From the NCBI GenBank assembly GCA_945901155.1, contig CAMDKO010000005.1, forward strand, positions 1-60,395: DNA of 60,395 bases, read 5' to 3'. The DNA is from Pedobacter schmidteae (GTDB lineage: Bacteria; Bacteroidota; Bacteroidia; Sphingobacteriales; Sphingobacteriaceae). Below, in pieces: positions 36,658 to 45,799 of this stretch (position 1 is its first letter; every line of letters begins with the position of its first letter). The notes beneath the pieces were generated by a model. It was not told the origin of the DNA. It ran no database searches and worked only from the letters and a program-made list of their open reading frames with translations. The translations under genes were made by a program, and so were the position numbers.

Positions 36658-38528
36658 ATACCAAGAATGACGACTCATTAAGTGAGGTACATGGTTCTAT
36701 AAATACCGGCGGAAAAACCGGATGGAGAAAGCTTTTTGCATTCATAGGACCAGCATACCTTGTCAGCGTTGGTTATATGGATCCTGGAAACTGGGCAACA
36801 GATATAGCAGGCGGTAGTCAGTTTGGGTATAAATTGATATGGGTATTACTCATGTCAAACCTGATGGCTTTATTGCTTCAATCTTTGAGTGCCCGCTTGG
36901 GAATAGTCCGCGGTCTAGATCTGGCGCAAGCATCACGAAATTCCTATCCAGCATACATCAATTATCCTTTATATGTTTTGGCACAAATTGCCATTATTGC
37001 CTGCGACCTTGCAGAGATTATTGGAATGGCAATCGGACTTAACCTATTATTTGGATTGCCACTCATCTGGGGAATTTCTATAACCATTCTTGATACATTC
37101 CTCCTGCTTTTTTTAATGAACAAGGGAATGAGAATAATGGAAGTATTTATTGTTTCGATGGTGTTTATTGTTGGGATCTCTTTCCTTACAGAAATGCTCA
37201 TTGTAAAACCATTATTGGGAGAGGTGATTTCAGGATTCAAACCATCAATTTTAACTGGAAATGCACTTTATATTGCTATAGGAATCATTGGTGCTACAGT
37301 TATGCCACATAATTTATACCTACATTCCTCATTGGTTCAAACAAGAAAGATTGAGCGAACTCCAAAAGGAATCAGGGAATCATTAAAGTATAATTTTATT
37401 GATACTACTATTGCGCTGAACCTGGCATTCTTTGTAAATGCCGCCATACTCATACTGGCTGCCACTGCATTCTATAAAAACGGCCTATTTGAAGTAGCAG
37501 AAATTCAGGATGCATACAAATTACTTGATCATATATTTGGATCAGTAGCACCAACCCTATTTGCCATTGCCCTCATTGCATCGGGACAAAGCTCTACCAT
37601 AACGGGAACTTTAGCTGGTCAAATCGTGATGGAAGGCCATTTAAAGCTAAGAATACAGCCCTGGATCAGACGCCTTTTAACCAGGATGATGGCAATAATT
37701 CCTGCATTTTATACTATTCTGTATTTTGGTGAAGGTGCACTTGGCGGGCTTTTAGTTTTGAGCCAGGTTGTATTGAGTTTACAATTAGGATTTGCAGTAA
37801 TCCCACTAATACATTTTAACTCTGATAAAGCAAAAATGAAAGAATATGCCATACAGACCTGGGTAAAAATACTTGCCTGGTTAACGGCATTGATCATTGT
37901 AAGTTTAAATGTTCAGCTCGTTATAGAAGAGATTGGTGGTTGGATAAAAGATACAACCGTCAATATTTGGTGGATCTATCTACTGGTTATACCTGTAGTT
38001 GTCATGATTTTTGCATTGCTTGTTTATGTATTTATCATGCCATTTTTTAAAAAATCTGAACTTGATTCATCCAATGTACCTCATGGTGAAGCATTAGAGA
38101 TCGGAGAAATTCAACCCATAAAATACCATAAAGTGGGCATTTCGGTTGATTTCTCAAAAAACGACCGGAATACTTTACGGCATGCACTTCTGCAAGGTGG
38201 AAAAGATGCTGAGTATCATTTGATACATATTGTTGAAACAGCAGGCGCCAGATTCCACGGCGAAAAAGTATTGGATCATGAAACGCAGAGTGATACTGAC
38301 AATCTGGAGAAGTATAAATTAAATCTGGAAGAACTTGGATATAAGATCACTATTGCTATCGGATATGGAACAGCTGCCAAAGCAATTTCAGAAATTGTAA
38401 AAGAAAGGGAACTTGACCTACTGGTAATGGGCGCACATGGACATTCTGGCCTAAGTGATCTGATTTTTGGAACTACTGTTGAAAAGGTTCGTCATAATGT
38501 AAATATTCCAATTATGATTGTTAAATGA
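36654..38528 (+). CDS. Nramp-family divalent metal transporter fused to a UspA domain
   Basis: 624 residues. Residues about 25-450 are an Nramp transporter with the TM1 motif DPGNWATD and TM6 MPHNLYLHSSLVQTR. Residues about 475-624 form a universal stress protein domain with the GAHGHSGLSDLIFGTTVEKV nucleotide-binding signature. Imports Mn2+ or Fe2+; the UspA part probably regulates activity through ATP/AMP. The stop codon is the start of a heptamer array. Confidence 0.94.
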   Translation: MNTKNDDSLSEVHGSINTGGKTGWRKLFAFIGPAYLVSVGYMDPGNWATDIAGGSQFGYKLIWVLLMSNLMALLLQSLSARLGIVRGLDLAQASRNSYPAYINYPLYVLAQIAIIACDLAEIIGMAIGLNLLFGLPLIWGISITILDTFLLLFLMNKGMRIMEVFIVSMVFIVGISFLTEMLIVKPLLGEVISGFKPSILTGNALYIAIGIIGATVMPHNLYLHSSLVQTRKIERTPKGIRESLKYNFIDTTIALNLAFFVNAAILILAATAFYKNGLFEVAEIQDAYKLLDHIFGSVAPTLFAIALIASGQSSTITGTLAGQIVMEGHLKLRIQPWIRRLLTRMMAIIPAFYTILYFGEGALGGLLVLSQVVLSLQLGFAVIPLIHFNSDKAKMKEYAIQTWVKILAWLTALIIVSLNVQLVIEEIGGWIKDTTVNIWWIYLLVIPVVVMIFALLVYVFIMPFFKKSELDSSNVPHGEALEIGEIQPIKYHKVGISVDFSKNDRNTLRHALLQGGKDAEYHLIHIVETAGARFHGEKVLDHETQSDTDNLEKYKLNLEELGYKITIAIGYGTAAKAISEIVKERELDLLVMGAHGHSGLSDLIFGTTVEKVRHNVNIPIMIVK

Positions 38529-38581
38529 GATGTGAGATGAAGTCTGAGGGCTGAAGTCTGAAGTATGAGGTATGAGATATG
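38526..38581. repeat. Heptameric short-word array after the Nramp gene
   Basis: Eight in-phase heptamers (TGAGATG, AAGTCTG, AAGTATG and similar). The first unit includes the TGA stop codon. Confidence 0.88.
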
Positions 38582-38616
38582 AGAAAGAGGATATTGTCAG
38601 AAAAAAAATATAACCC

Positions 38617-39072
38617 TTAGTTTTTTGATACTTTTTCGAGGATAGAGAACATAGCACGAGGTGATAGGAATCCAGCATGCTGGTAGATTATCTCATTCTT
38701 AACATTAAGAACAGTAATTGTGGGATAGGAAACCTGACCATTTATTGTACCCAGTTCTTTTGCCAGTTCATGCAGTCCGGCTTTATGTTTAAAGTTTCTA
38801 CCTGCAAAAATTATATCATTCTTATCCTCCGGATTAAGAAATAAAGTATAAAATTTCTCTTTTAATAGTTCGGACACATTTTTATCCTTAGTCATCGTGT
38901 TTTTCATCGCATGACAGTATTTGCACCAGCTTGTCATGATCAGCACTACCATTGGTTTAGGTGTCTTTTGATTCAAAACTTTGATTTCTTCAAACTTAAC
39001 AATGCGATTCTGTGCCGGCAGATCTGAAACCATGATCAGGATAAGTATGAATACAATCAATATTTTTCGCAT
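38617..39072 (-). CDS. Secreted thioredoxin-like protein
   Basis: 151 residues with signal peptide (hydrophobic residues 3-20, cleavage near DLPAQ). Thioredoxin fold with active site SWCKYCHAMK (CxxC). Periplasmic. Encoded one base after the TonB receptor stop (TGAGATG), so co-translated with it. A possible job is reducing disulfides of the receptor plug. Confidence 0.88.
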   Translation of the reverse strand: MRKILIVFILILIMVSDLPAQNRIVKFEEIKVLNQKTPKPMVVLIMTSWCKYCHAMKNTMTKDKNVSELLKEKFYTLFLNPEDKNDIIFAGRNFKHKAGLHELAKELGTINGQVSYPTITVLNVKNEIIYQHAGFLSPRAMFSILEKVSKN

Positions 39073-39073
39073 C

Positions 39074-41359
39074 TCATTTGATTATTAAACGTACACCCAT
39101 AAAGCCCCTGATTCCTTGATTGGGGGCATAAACATATCCCGGGTCAAAGGTTAATGCATATGGGTTAGCCGGACTGGGAACTACATTTCCGGATGGATCA
39201 GTTTGAACATTCCTATCAAAAGGGTCATTACCGCGTGCAATTAAAAATGGCTCATTTTTACCTGGTGTCCAGTTCAGTAAATTTTTTATACCTCCGTAAA
39301 GTTCAATCTTTTTCAAGCCTGTATAGGTGAATTGTATATTTTGGAGGCTCCATACCGGTGATTCTTTACTTCGGGGATCTAATTCGCCTAAAAGTGGCAA
39401 GAGCATGGGCCCATAAATATTCCCTGTATAATCAAGTCCAAGATTCAAATTCTCAAGCTTATACGAAATCCCCCAGGTACCAGACCACTTTTCATTGAGA
39501 AATGGTCTGATCTTTTTATCTAAGCTTTCATTTTTTGAAAATACTTCCAGCAGGGAAGTCCCGGCTATAACCTTAAGTCCGTTTGCAAATGTCAAATCAA
39601 AGTTGGCGCTTAATCCGCGTGAAACTGCATAACCTTGTAAATTACTATAAATAATCTGGTTGGGATTGCTAAAATAATCAGGTATGATCTGGTTATTAAA
39701 ATGTGTATACCAGGCAGAGGCATCAACACCTATAAAAGTGCCGCTATCAAAATAGATTTTCTTAATAAAATTAAGATTAGCGTTATAGCTTCTTTCAGGT
39801 TTAAGCTGTTCTGTGATCACAACCTCCCTTGAGCCCGTCAGAGCTGCATGTTCTTCGGTAAACAAACTGACCACTCTAAAACCAGTACCTGCATTTAAGC
39901 GAAGAATATTATTCTCATTGAATATCCATTTGTATGCAAATCTTGGAGTTAGAATATTTCCGTGATTGGAGTTATAGTCGTATCGTATTCCCAGCAAAAG
40001 TTTATGTTTTTCGGCAAGGGCAATTTCATCTTGCACAAAAATTCCCGGAAGCCATACCCGCTCTGTATTATTTAGTCCGTTGGGCATAGCTGTTGCCGGA
40101 GTATTATCGTCATAAAAGGTATACCTCAGGGCCGAACCAAAAAGCAAATCATGATTTTTTATTTTTTTATCCCAACTTAACTGTCCGAATGCAACTTTTT
40201 GCCTTGCTTTATAAATAGTATTTCCATAAACCGAATTCTGATCATGGTCATTCAAAGACCAGGAAAACATGACAGGTTCTTTTATAGGAAGCTGATAAGT
40301 TCCAAGCATTTCCCATCTGTTGGTGTAGATACTCTCTCCATAACGTTCAGTACCACCACGGTAAGACTTGTCCCATGTGACATCACCACCCCAGCGGTCC
40401 TCATAATTATAACGTGCCGCCAGACTAAACTGTCGGTTTTCCTTTCTGTTAAAATTCCATTTCTGAAACACTGAAATCCTGTCCTGAAGGGTTACATCAG
40501 TAAAAAGATCCTTGTTATTATCAATCCGGTTTCCATATTTAAAATAATTAACGCCCGTCAATACTTCAGCAGCTTTACCAGCCTTGAACTTAAATCCCAG
40601 GTCAGTATTTAATTCCCCCCAGGAAGTTGAGAAAATATCTCCGGAAAATACCGCTGCATTCTGAGGTTTTTTAGTGATTATATTTATTAAACCACCAACC
40701 GCTTCAGAGCCATAAAGCGATGAAGCAGGTCCTTTAACAATCTCTACACGCTCAATCAAAGCATTGGGTATACCAGAAAGACCGTAAACAGATGAAAGTC
40801 CGCTGACTATTGGCATACCATCGATCAGAATCATCGTATAGGGCCCCTCCAAGCCATTGATATGAATATCACCGGTATTGCAAATATTACAGTTTAGCTG
40901 GGGCCTGACTCCATTTATATTCTGTAAGGCATCAAAAATTGAGGGTGTTGGATTCTTTCTGAAAAATGCCGGGCTATATACTTCAACAGGAACCGGGCTA
41001 GCGAGTCGGCTCACCTCCTTCATGGTCCCGGTGACTACAAATTCTTCGATAGCTGCCCCAGTCTCCTTCAGATCAACATTCAAATTAAGATTTTCATTTT
41101 CACGGATAAAAATCTCAGCCTTGTAAGAAATATAACCTAATGCAGTAAAACTTATATTATACTTACCCGGTTTAAGTCCGGTGATGGTATATTTACCTAA
41201 TGAGTCGCTTTTAGAACCAATTTTAGTATCAATAATTTTCACTGAAGCATATTCAACGGCATTCAGACCTGAACTAACTACTCCGCTAAGTGCTGAATTC
41301 TGTGCATTTGCATTTAAAATAAATGCACAGAGGAAAAATAACATGGTAAGTAGTCTCAT
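39074..41359 (-). CDS. TonB-dependent outer-membrane receptor
   Basis: 761 residues. Signal peptide, a CarboxypepD_reg-like N-terminal domain (residues about 22-105), a plug with ALQNINGVRPQLNCNICNTGD, YTMILIDGMPIVSG and GSEAVGGLINIITKK, then a 22-strand barrel-like region ending in an aromatic-rich C-terminus. The plug carries two Cys in CNIC. Ligand unknown; the neighbouring Nramp and thioredoxin suggest a metal or metal complex, without proof. Confidence 0.93.
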   Translation of the reverse strand: MRLLTMLFFLCAFILNANAQNSALSGVVSSGLNAVEYASVKIIDTKIGSKSDSLGKYTITGLKPGKYNISFTALGYISYKAEIFIRENENLNLNVDLKETGAAIEEFVVTGTMKEVSRLASPVPVEVYSPAFFRKNPTPSIFDALQNINGVRPQLNCNICNTGDIHINGLEGPYTMILIDGMPIVSGLSSVYGLSGIPNALIERVEIVKGPASSLYGSEAVGGLINIITKKPQNAAVFSGDIFSTSWGELNTDLGFKFKAGKAAEVLTGVNYFKYGNRIDNNKDLFTDVTLQDRISVFQKWNFNRKENRQFSLAARYNYEDRWGGDVTWDKSYRGGTERYGESIYTNRWEMLGTYQLPIKEPVMFSWSLNDHDQNSVYGNTIYKARQKVAFGQLSWDKKIKNHDLLFGSALRYTFYDDNTPATAMPNGLNNTERVWLPGIFVQDEIALAEKHKLLLGIRYDYNSNHGNILTPRFAYKWIFNENNILRLNAGTGFRVVSLFTEEHAALTGSREVVITEQLKPERSYNANLNFIKKIYFDSGTFIGVDASAWYTHFNNQIIPDYFSNPNQIIYSNLQGYAVSRGLSANFDLTFANGLKVIAGTSLLEVFSKNESLDKKIRPFLNEKWSGTWGISYKLENLNLGLDYTGNIYGPMLLPLLGELDPRSKESPVWSLQNIQFTYTGLKKIELYGGIKNLLNWTPGKNEPFLIARGNDPFDRNVQTDPSGNVVPSPANPYALTFDPGYVYAPNQGIRGFMGVRLIIK

Positions 41360-41488
41360 TATTCAATTTTAGCGGGCGAAAATACAATTTTAAATATTTA
41401 ATAAAATAAAACTTTTTCAATCTTAATTAGAATTGATGAAAATATGATAATTCCGGTTATGGATTATCTTTCAGATATTTGCAAAGAT

Positions 41489-41938
41489 ATGGCAAGTGGA
41501 ATTAGTATAAAGAACAAGAGAGCTTATTTTGAGTATCATATACTCGATACGTATACAGCCGGAATTAAACTTCTTGGAACTGAAATTAAATCAATACGTG
41601 AAGCAAAAGCCGATATCAATGATGCATTCTGCACTTTTATTGACGGACAGTTATATGTACGAAATATGCAGATCGCAGAATACTCTCATGGTTCGTTCTA
41701 TAATCATGAAGCAAAGCGCGACAGAATCCTGCTTTTGAATAAAAAAGAATTAGCCAAACTAAGGATCAATATTGAAGAAAAAGGTTTTACCATTATCCCA
41801 TTAAAGATATTCACATCAGAAAGAGGGTTTGCGAAACTGGAAATCGGACTCGCACAGGGTAAGAAAATTTATGACAAACGCGAAACGCTCAAGGATCGGG
41901 ATGCAAAATTGGAAATGAGCAGGGCGATGAAGAGGTAG
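41489..41938 (+). CDS. smpB: SsrA-binding protein
   Basis: Binds tmRNA to rescue stalled ribosomes. 149 residues from the ATG at 41489, which gives the family's usual start before ISIKNKRAYFEYHIL; in-frame ATGs at 41444 and 41459 would add 15 or 10 residues. Motifs LGTEIKSIREAKA and the basic C-terminus KKIYDKRETLKDRD are the RNA-binding parts. Its stop is followed by a heptamer array. Confidence 0.93.
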   Translation: MASGISIKNKRAYFEYHILDTYTAGIKLLGTEIKSIREAKADINDAFCTFIDGQLYVRNMQIAEYSHGSFYNHEAKRDRILLLNKKELAKLRINIEEKGFTIIPLKIFTSERGFAKLEIGLAQGKKIYDKRETLKDRDAKLEMSRAMKR

Positions 41939-41941
41939 GGT

Positions 41942-42116
41942 TACGAATTACGAATTACGAATTATTAATTACGGAGTACGGAGTACGAATTACGAATTAC
42001 GAATTACGGAGTACGGAGTACAAATTACGAATTATTAATTACGAATTACGGAGTAACAAATACGAATTCTGCATTCTTAATTTTTAATTCTTAATTTTTA
42101 ATTCTTTATTAACTAC
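41942..42116. repeat. 25 consecutive heptamers between smpB and pcm
   Basis: The complete gap from three bases after the smpB stop to the pcm stop is 25 heptamers in one phase (175 bp). Dominant words are TACGAAT and TACGGAG, then TCTTAAT and TTTTAAT near pcm. The unit sequence drifts, the period never does. Confidence 0.93.
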
Positions 42117-42769
42117 CAAGCCTTCTCCCCCACCAGCGGTACAAAACGAAAGGTATCAAGTACAAAGCGTTCAAAATCATTTTCAGATACTCTTAAAACA
42201 GTGATCATCTTTTGTGACTCTTCGTCACCTACTGGAATCACCAGGATACCTCCAATTTTAAGTTGTTTCAATAAAATTTCAGGAACCAGAGGTGCACCGG
42301 CTGTTACAATGATCTTATCATAAGGGGCATGTTTGGCTATTCCCTTAGAACCATCTCCAAAAAAGAATTCGGCCTGATACCCTATGTGAGGCAATACCTG
42401 TTTAGTCCGATTATATAGATTTTCCTGCCTCTCGATTGTATAAACCTGAGCACCAAGTTCCACAAGAATACAAGTTTGATAACCGGAGCCCGTTCCAATT
42501 TCGAGCACCTTATCTCCTATTTTGATGTGTAAGAGTTCTGTTTGATAAGCAACAGTATAAGGCTGCGAAATGGTTTGACCATCCCCAATAGGAAATGCGA
42601 TATCCTTATATGCTTGTTTCCAGAAAGTTTCGTCAAAAAAATAATGACGGGGTACTTTTCCAATGGCCTTTAAAACATTTTCATCAGCAATACCACGCTC
42701 CTGCAGCAATTGAACCAACTTTTTTCGTGCGCCCTTTTCCCGATAACTATCAACTAATTTATGTGCCAT
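42113..42769 (-). CDS. pcm: Protein-L-isoaspartate O-methyltransferase
   Basis: 218 residues. The SAM site is VLEIGTGSGYQTCILVELGA, with N-terminal VPRHYFFDE and IGDGQTISQPYTVA typical of PCMT. Repairs isomerised aspartate in proteins. The stop codon overlaps the last heptamer of the array after smpB. Confidence 0.95.
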   Translation of the reverse strand: MAHKLVDSYREKGARKKLVQLLQERGIADENVLKAIGKVPRHYFFDETFWKQAYKDIAFPIGDGQTISQPYTVAYQTELLHIKIGDKVLEIGTGSGYQTCILVELGAQVYTIERQENLYNRTKQVLPHIGYQAEFFFGDGSKGIAKHAPYDKIIVTAGAPLVPEILLKQLKIGGILVIPVGDEESQKMITVLRVSENDFERFVLDTFRFVPLVGEKAW

Positions 42770-42840
42770 TTAATTTCAAAAATAGTCTTATGTAGGCATT
42801 ATCAGAAAATAATATGAATATAAAATCAGAGTGATAATTT

Positions 42841-45324
42841 TCAATAGGGATCTACATCAATATGCATATAAACACCCTTATTTGCCGGAAGGCTATTAAA
42901 ATTTATGAGGATTTGTTGCAGAGCTTCCTTGATCTTTTGAACAGACACTCCTTCACGCTCAACTTTAATGAGTATGGTCTGGATATAATAATTTCTAATC
43001 CTGCTGATCATTGGAGCTTCAGGACCAAGTACTCTGTCGCCAAACTGAGATCTCAAAATCTTAGCTAATGAAGAAGCAATCAGGAGCAGCTTAGTTATAT
43101 CCTTATGTTTAACATTGATCTGAATGAGGCGATAAAGTGGCGGATAATGAAAATTTCTGCGCTCTAGTATTTCAGTATCGAACATTCCTTCGTAATCATT
43201 CTTTACCACCTGGTTAATAATGCGGTGAGAGGTATCATAAGCTTGAATAATGACCTTTCCTTGTTTTGCGCGTCGTCCTGCACGGCCTGATACCTGAGAA
43301 AGCATCTGATAGCTTCGTTCAAAGGCACGAAAATCAGGATAGTTCAGCATACTGTCGGCGCTAATGATCCCTATTGTAGTTACATTCCCAAAATCGAGAC
43401 CCTTGGCAACCATTTGTGTACCTACCAGAATATCAATCCTCCCCTCTTCAAAATCATTCAGGAGAACCTGAAAACTATTCCTTGTTCTGGTAGAATCAAG
43501 ATCCATCCGGGCTATCCTGGCATCTTCAAAGATTCGCTGCAATTCATCTTCAATTTTTTCAGTGCCAAATCCTTTCTGTTCAATTCGGGTTGAACCACAG
43601 GCAGGGCAAACACTTACAATGTCTTGTTTGTATCCACAATAATGGCAATGAAGCTTTGCGCTGCTTTTATGAAAGGTTAAACTAACATCACAGTTTACAC
43701 ATTTTGGAGTATATCCACAGGTAGTACAGAGTAATATCGGTGTATAACCACGTCTGTTCTGAAACAAAATAACTTGTTCTTTACGTGATAAAGCCCCTTT
43801 TATCTCATTCAATAATACAGAGGTAAAATGCGATTGCATCGTTTTTCGTTTAGTTTCATCAGCAATACTAACTACTTCAATAATTGGCGACTTAACACCT
43901 CCAAAACGACCCTTTAATGTCACCAGGCCATATTTTTTAACCTTCGTATTGTAAAAACTTTCTAAACTGGGTGTAGCTGATCCCAAAACGATCTGAGCCT
44001 TATGTAATTGCGCCAAATATATGGCGGTATCTCTTGCATGATACCGCGGTGCTGGATCGTATTGTTTATAGGAAGATTCGTGTTCTTCATCTACGATCAC
44101 TAGGCCAAGGTCATTAAATGGAAGAAAAATTGATGAACGTGCACCCAAAACTAATTTATATTCACCTTTGAGCACTTTTTGCCAAACCTCTGCGCGTTCA
44201 TTATCATTGAATTTTGAATGATAAACTCCAATCTGACCACCAAAATGTTCTTTTAACCTCTCAATTACTTGTGTAGTAAGTGCAATTTCAGGTAAAAGAT
44301 AAAGCGTTTGCTTTTCCTGTAACAGCATTTGCTCGATCAAGCGGATATAAATCTGAGTCTTTCCAGACGATGTTTCACCATAAAGCAAGACTACACCCTT
44401 CTGATCAAGCTGTTCTTTAGTTTCTTGCAGTGCATTTACCTGCGCCTCATTTAATTCAAAATCATGAATATCTTCAAGCTCGCCAAAGTTTAAGCGACTA
44501 ACAACCTTGTCTTGCTGAATAAATATCTCTTTGTTTAACAATGCTTTTAAAACTGCCGCAGAACTTCCTGACGCTTCAATCAGATCAGTCTTTGCGATCT
44601 CAGCCTGTTGCTTTTCAAGTTTAAAGTATGCTAGTAAGATCTCCAATTGCTTGGGTGAACGTTCCAGCACTTCAAATAAAGCTTTTCTATTTTCAGGCTC
44701 ATTATATTGGGAATTCAGGACAATAAAGGCCTTTTTCCGGGGTTTGAATTTCTCTGTTATTTCTTCAGAAATTACAATAATGTTCTTTTCAAACAATGCT
44801 CTCAACAGAGGAAAAACCGTCTTTTGGCCAAGAAGTTTACTGATATCGCTCACACTTAGTTCAGGATGAAGTTCGAGTGCATCAACGATAAGAAATTCTT
44901 TATCAGACAATAAGCTTTTATCGATATCCTCAAAAGTGTTCAACACAATTTTTGTTTCACTGGCAAGTTTTAAGGCTGAAGGCAATGCTGCCTGCATTAC
45001 TTCACCTAAATTACAGATGTAATAATCAGACATCCACTGCCATAATTTAAGCTGAAATTCATTGACAATGGGTTCAGCATCAAGAACATCAATAATATAC
45101 TTGGCTTCGTAAAGTGCCGGAGGAGTTTCAGAGATCAAACAAATTATTGCTGTATAAATTTTGCTCTTCCCAAATTGAACCACCACGCGCTTTCCAATGG
45201 CCACATCTGCGACCATTTCTAGTGGCACCCTGTAGGTATAGGTTTTGGAAATAGCGAGTGGAAGAATTACCTCGATGAAAATAGTCTTCCGAACAATGCC
45301 TTCAGTTTCATTGAATTCAAGCAT
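42841..45324 (-). CDS. priA: Primosomal replication helicase PriA
   Basis: 827 residues. N-terminal DNA-binding domain, Walker A GETSSGKT, DEEH box (VIVDEEHESSYKQ) and two zinc-binding Cys clusters (CTTCGYTPKCVNC and CHYCGYKQDIVSVCPAC). Reloads the replisome at forks. It starts by a TAATG overlap with the DUF423 gene stop. Confidence 0.97.
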   Translation of the reverse strand: MLEFNETEGIVRKTIFIEVILPLAISKTYTYRVPLEMVADVAIGKRVVVQFGKSKIYTAIICLISETPPALYEAKYIIDVLDAEPIVNEFQLKLWQWMSDYYICNLGEVMQAALPSALKLASETKIVLNTFEDIDKSLLSDKEFLIVDALELHPELSVSDISKLLGQKTVFPLLRALFEKNIIVISEEITEKFKPRKKAFIVLNSQYNEPENRKALFEVLERSPKQLEILLAYFKLEKQQAEIAKTDLIEASGSSAAVLKALLNKEIFIQQDKVVSRLNFGELEDIHDFELNEAQVNALQETKEQLDQKGVVLLYGETSSGKTQIYIRLIEQMLLQEKQTLYLLPEIALTTQVIERLKEHFGGQIGVYHSKFNDNERAEVWQKVLKGEYKLVLGARSSIFLPFNDLGLVIVDEEHESSYKQYDPAPRYHARDTAIYLAQLHKAQIVLGSATPSLESFYNTKVKKYGLVTLKGRFGGVKSPIIEVVSIADETKRKTMQSHFTSVLLNEIKGALSRKEQVILFQNRRGYTPILLCTTCGYTPKCVNCDVSLTFHKSSAKLHCHYCGYKQDIVSVCPACGSTRIEQKGFGTEKIEDELQRIFEDARIARMDLDSTRTRNSFQVLLNDFEEGRIDILVGTQMVAKGLDFGNVTTIGIISADSMLNYPDFRAFERSYQMLSQVSGRAGRRAKQGKVIIQAYDTSHRIINQVVKNDYEGMFDTEILERRNFHYPPLYRLIQINVKHKDITKLLLIASSLAKILRSQFGDRVLGPEAPMISRIRNYYIQTILIKVEREGVSVQKIKEALQQILINFNSLPANKGVYMHIDVDPY

Positions 45325-45710
45325 TATTTATTATTTATAATAGCAATAAGCAAACTGATCCAGCCCATGATAAAAAATAATCCACCGATGGGTGTAATAG
45401 GCCCGATAACAGAAATCTGACTTATATTCAAGATTTCTTTCGCTGAAATCAAATATAAGGATCCCGAAAAAAGGATGATCCCCAAACTAAAAAACCAAGA
45501 AGCTAACTTGATTCCACGACTATTGAATCGTGAAAAAGTAGAAAGGAATAGCAGGGCAAAAGTATGATAGAACTGGTAATCAACGGCAGTTTTCCATACC
45601 TCCAGCTCAGAAGTAGTGAGTCGAGCTTTTAATGCATGAGCTCCAAAAGCCCCTAAAATAACAGCAAGTATTCCAAACACTGAAGCGATAATAATGATGC
45701 GTTTGTTCAT
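45324..45710 (-). CDS. DUF423 family membrane protein
   Basis: 128 residues with four transmembrane helices. The GILAVILGAFGAHALKARL N-terminus is the family signature (YgdD-like). Function unknown. It is translationally coupled to priA by a one-base overlap. Confidence 0.92.
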   Translation of the reverse strand: MNKRIIIIASVFGILAVILGAFGAHALKARLTTSELEVWKTAVDYQFYHTFALLFLSTFSRFNSRGIKLASWFFSLGIILFSGSLYLISAKEILNISQISVIGPITPIGGLFFIMGWISLLIAIINNK

Positions 45711-45775
45711 ATTGTTAGATTAGATTGCTAATTTAACAAACATGTTTGCAATTCTACTTTGAAGACATAAAAATA

Positions 45776-45783
45776 TAAATTTG
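45776..45783 (+). promoter_or_regulatory. Candidate -7 element for the DUF3352-like gene
   Basis: TAAATTTG, an exact TAnnTTTG match, 16 nt before the ATG at 45800. Confidence 0.45.
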
Positions 45784-45799
45784 TTTAAAGTAAATTTTA

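Noticed and set aside
41942-42116. CRISPR array
   Set aside because: Units are 7 nt with no spacers, so not CRISPR.
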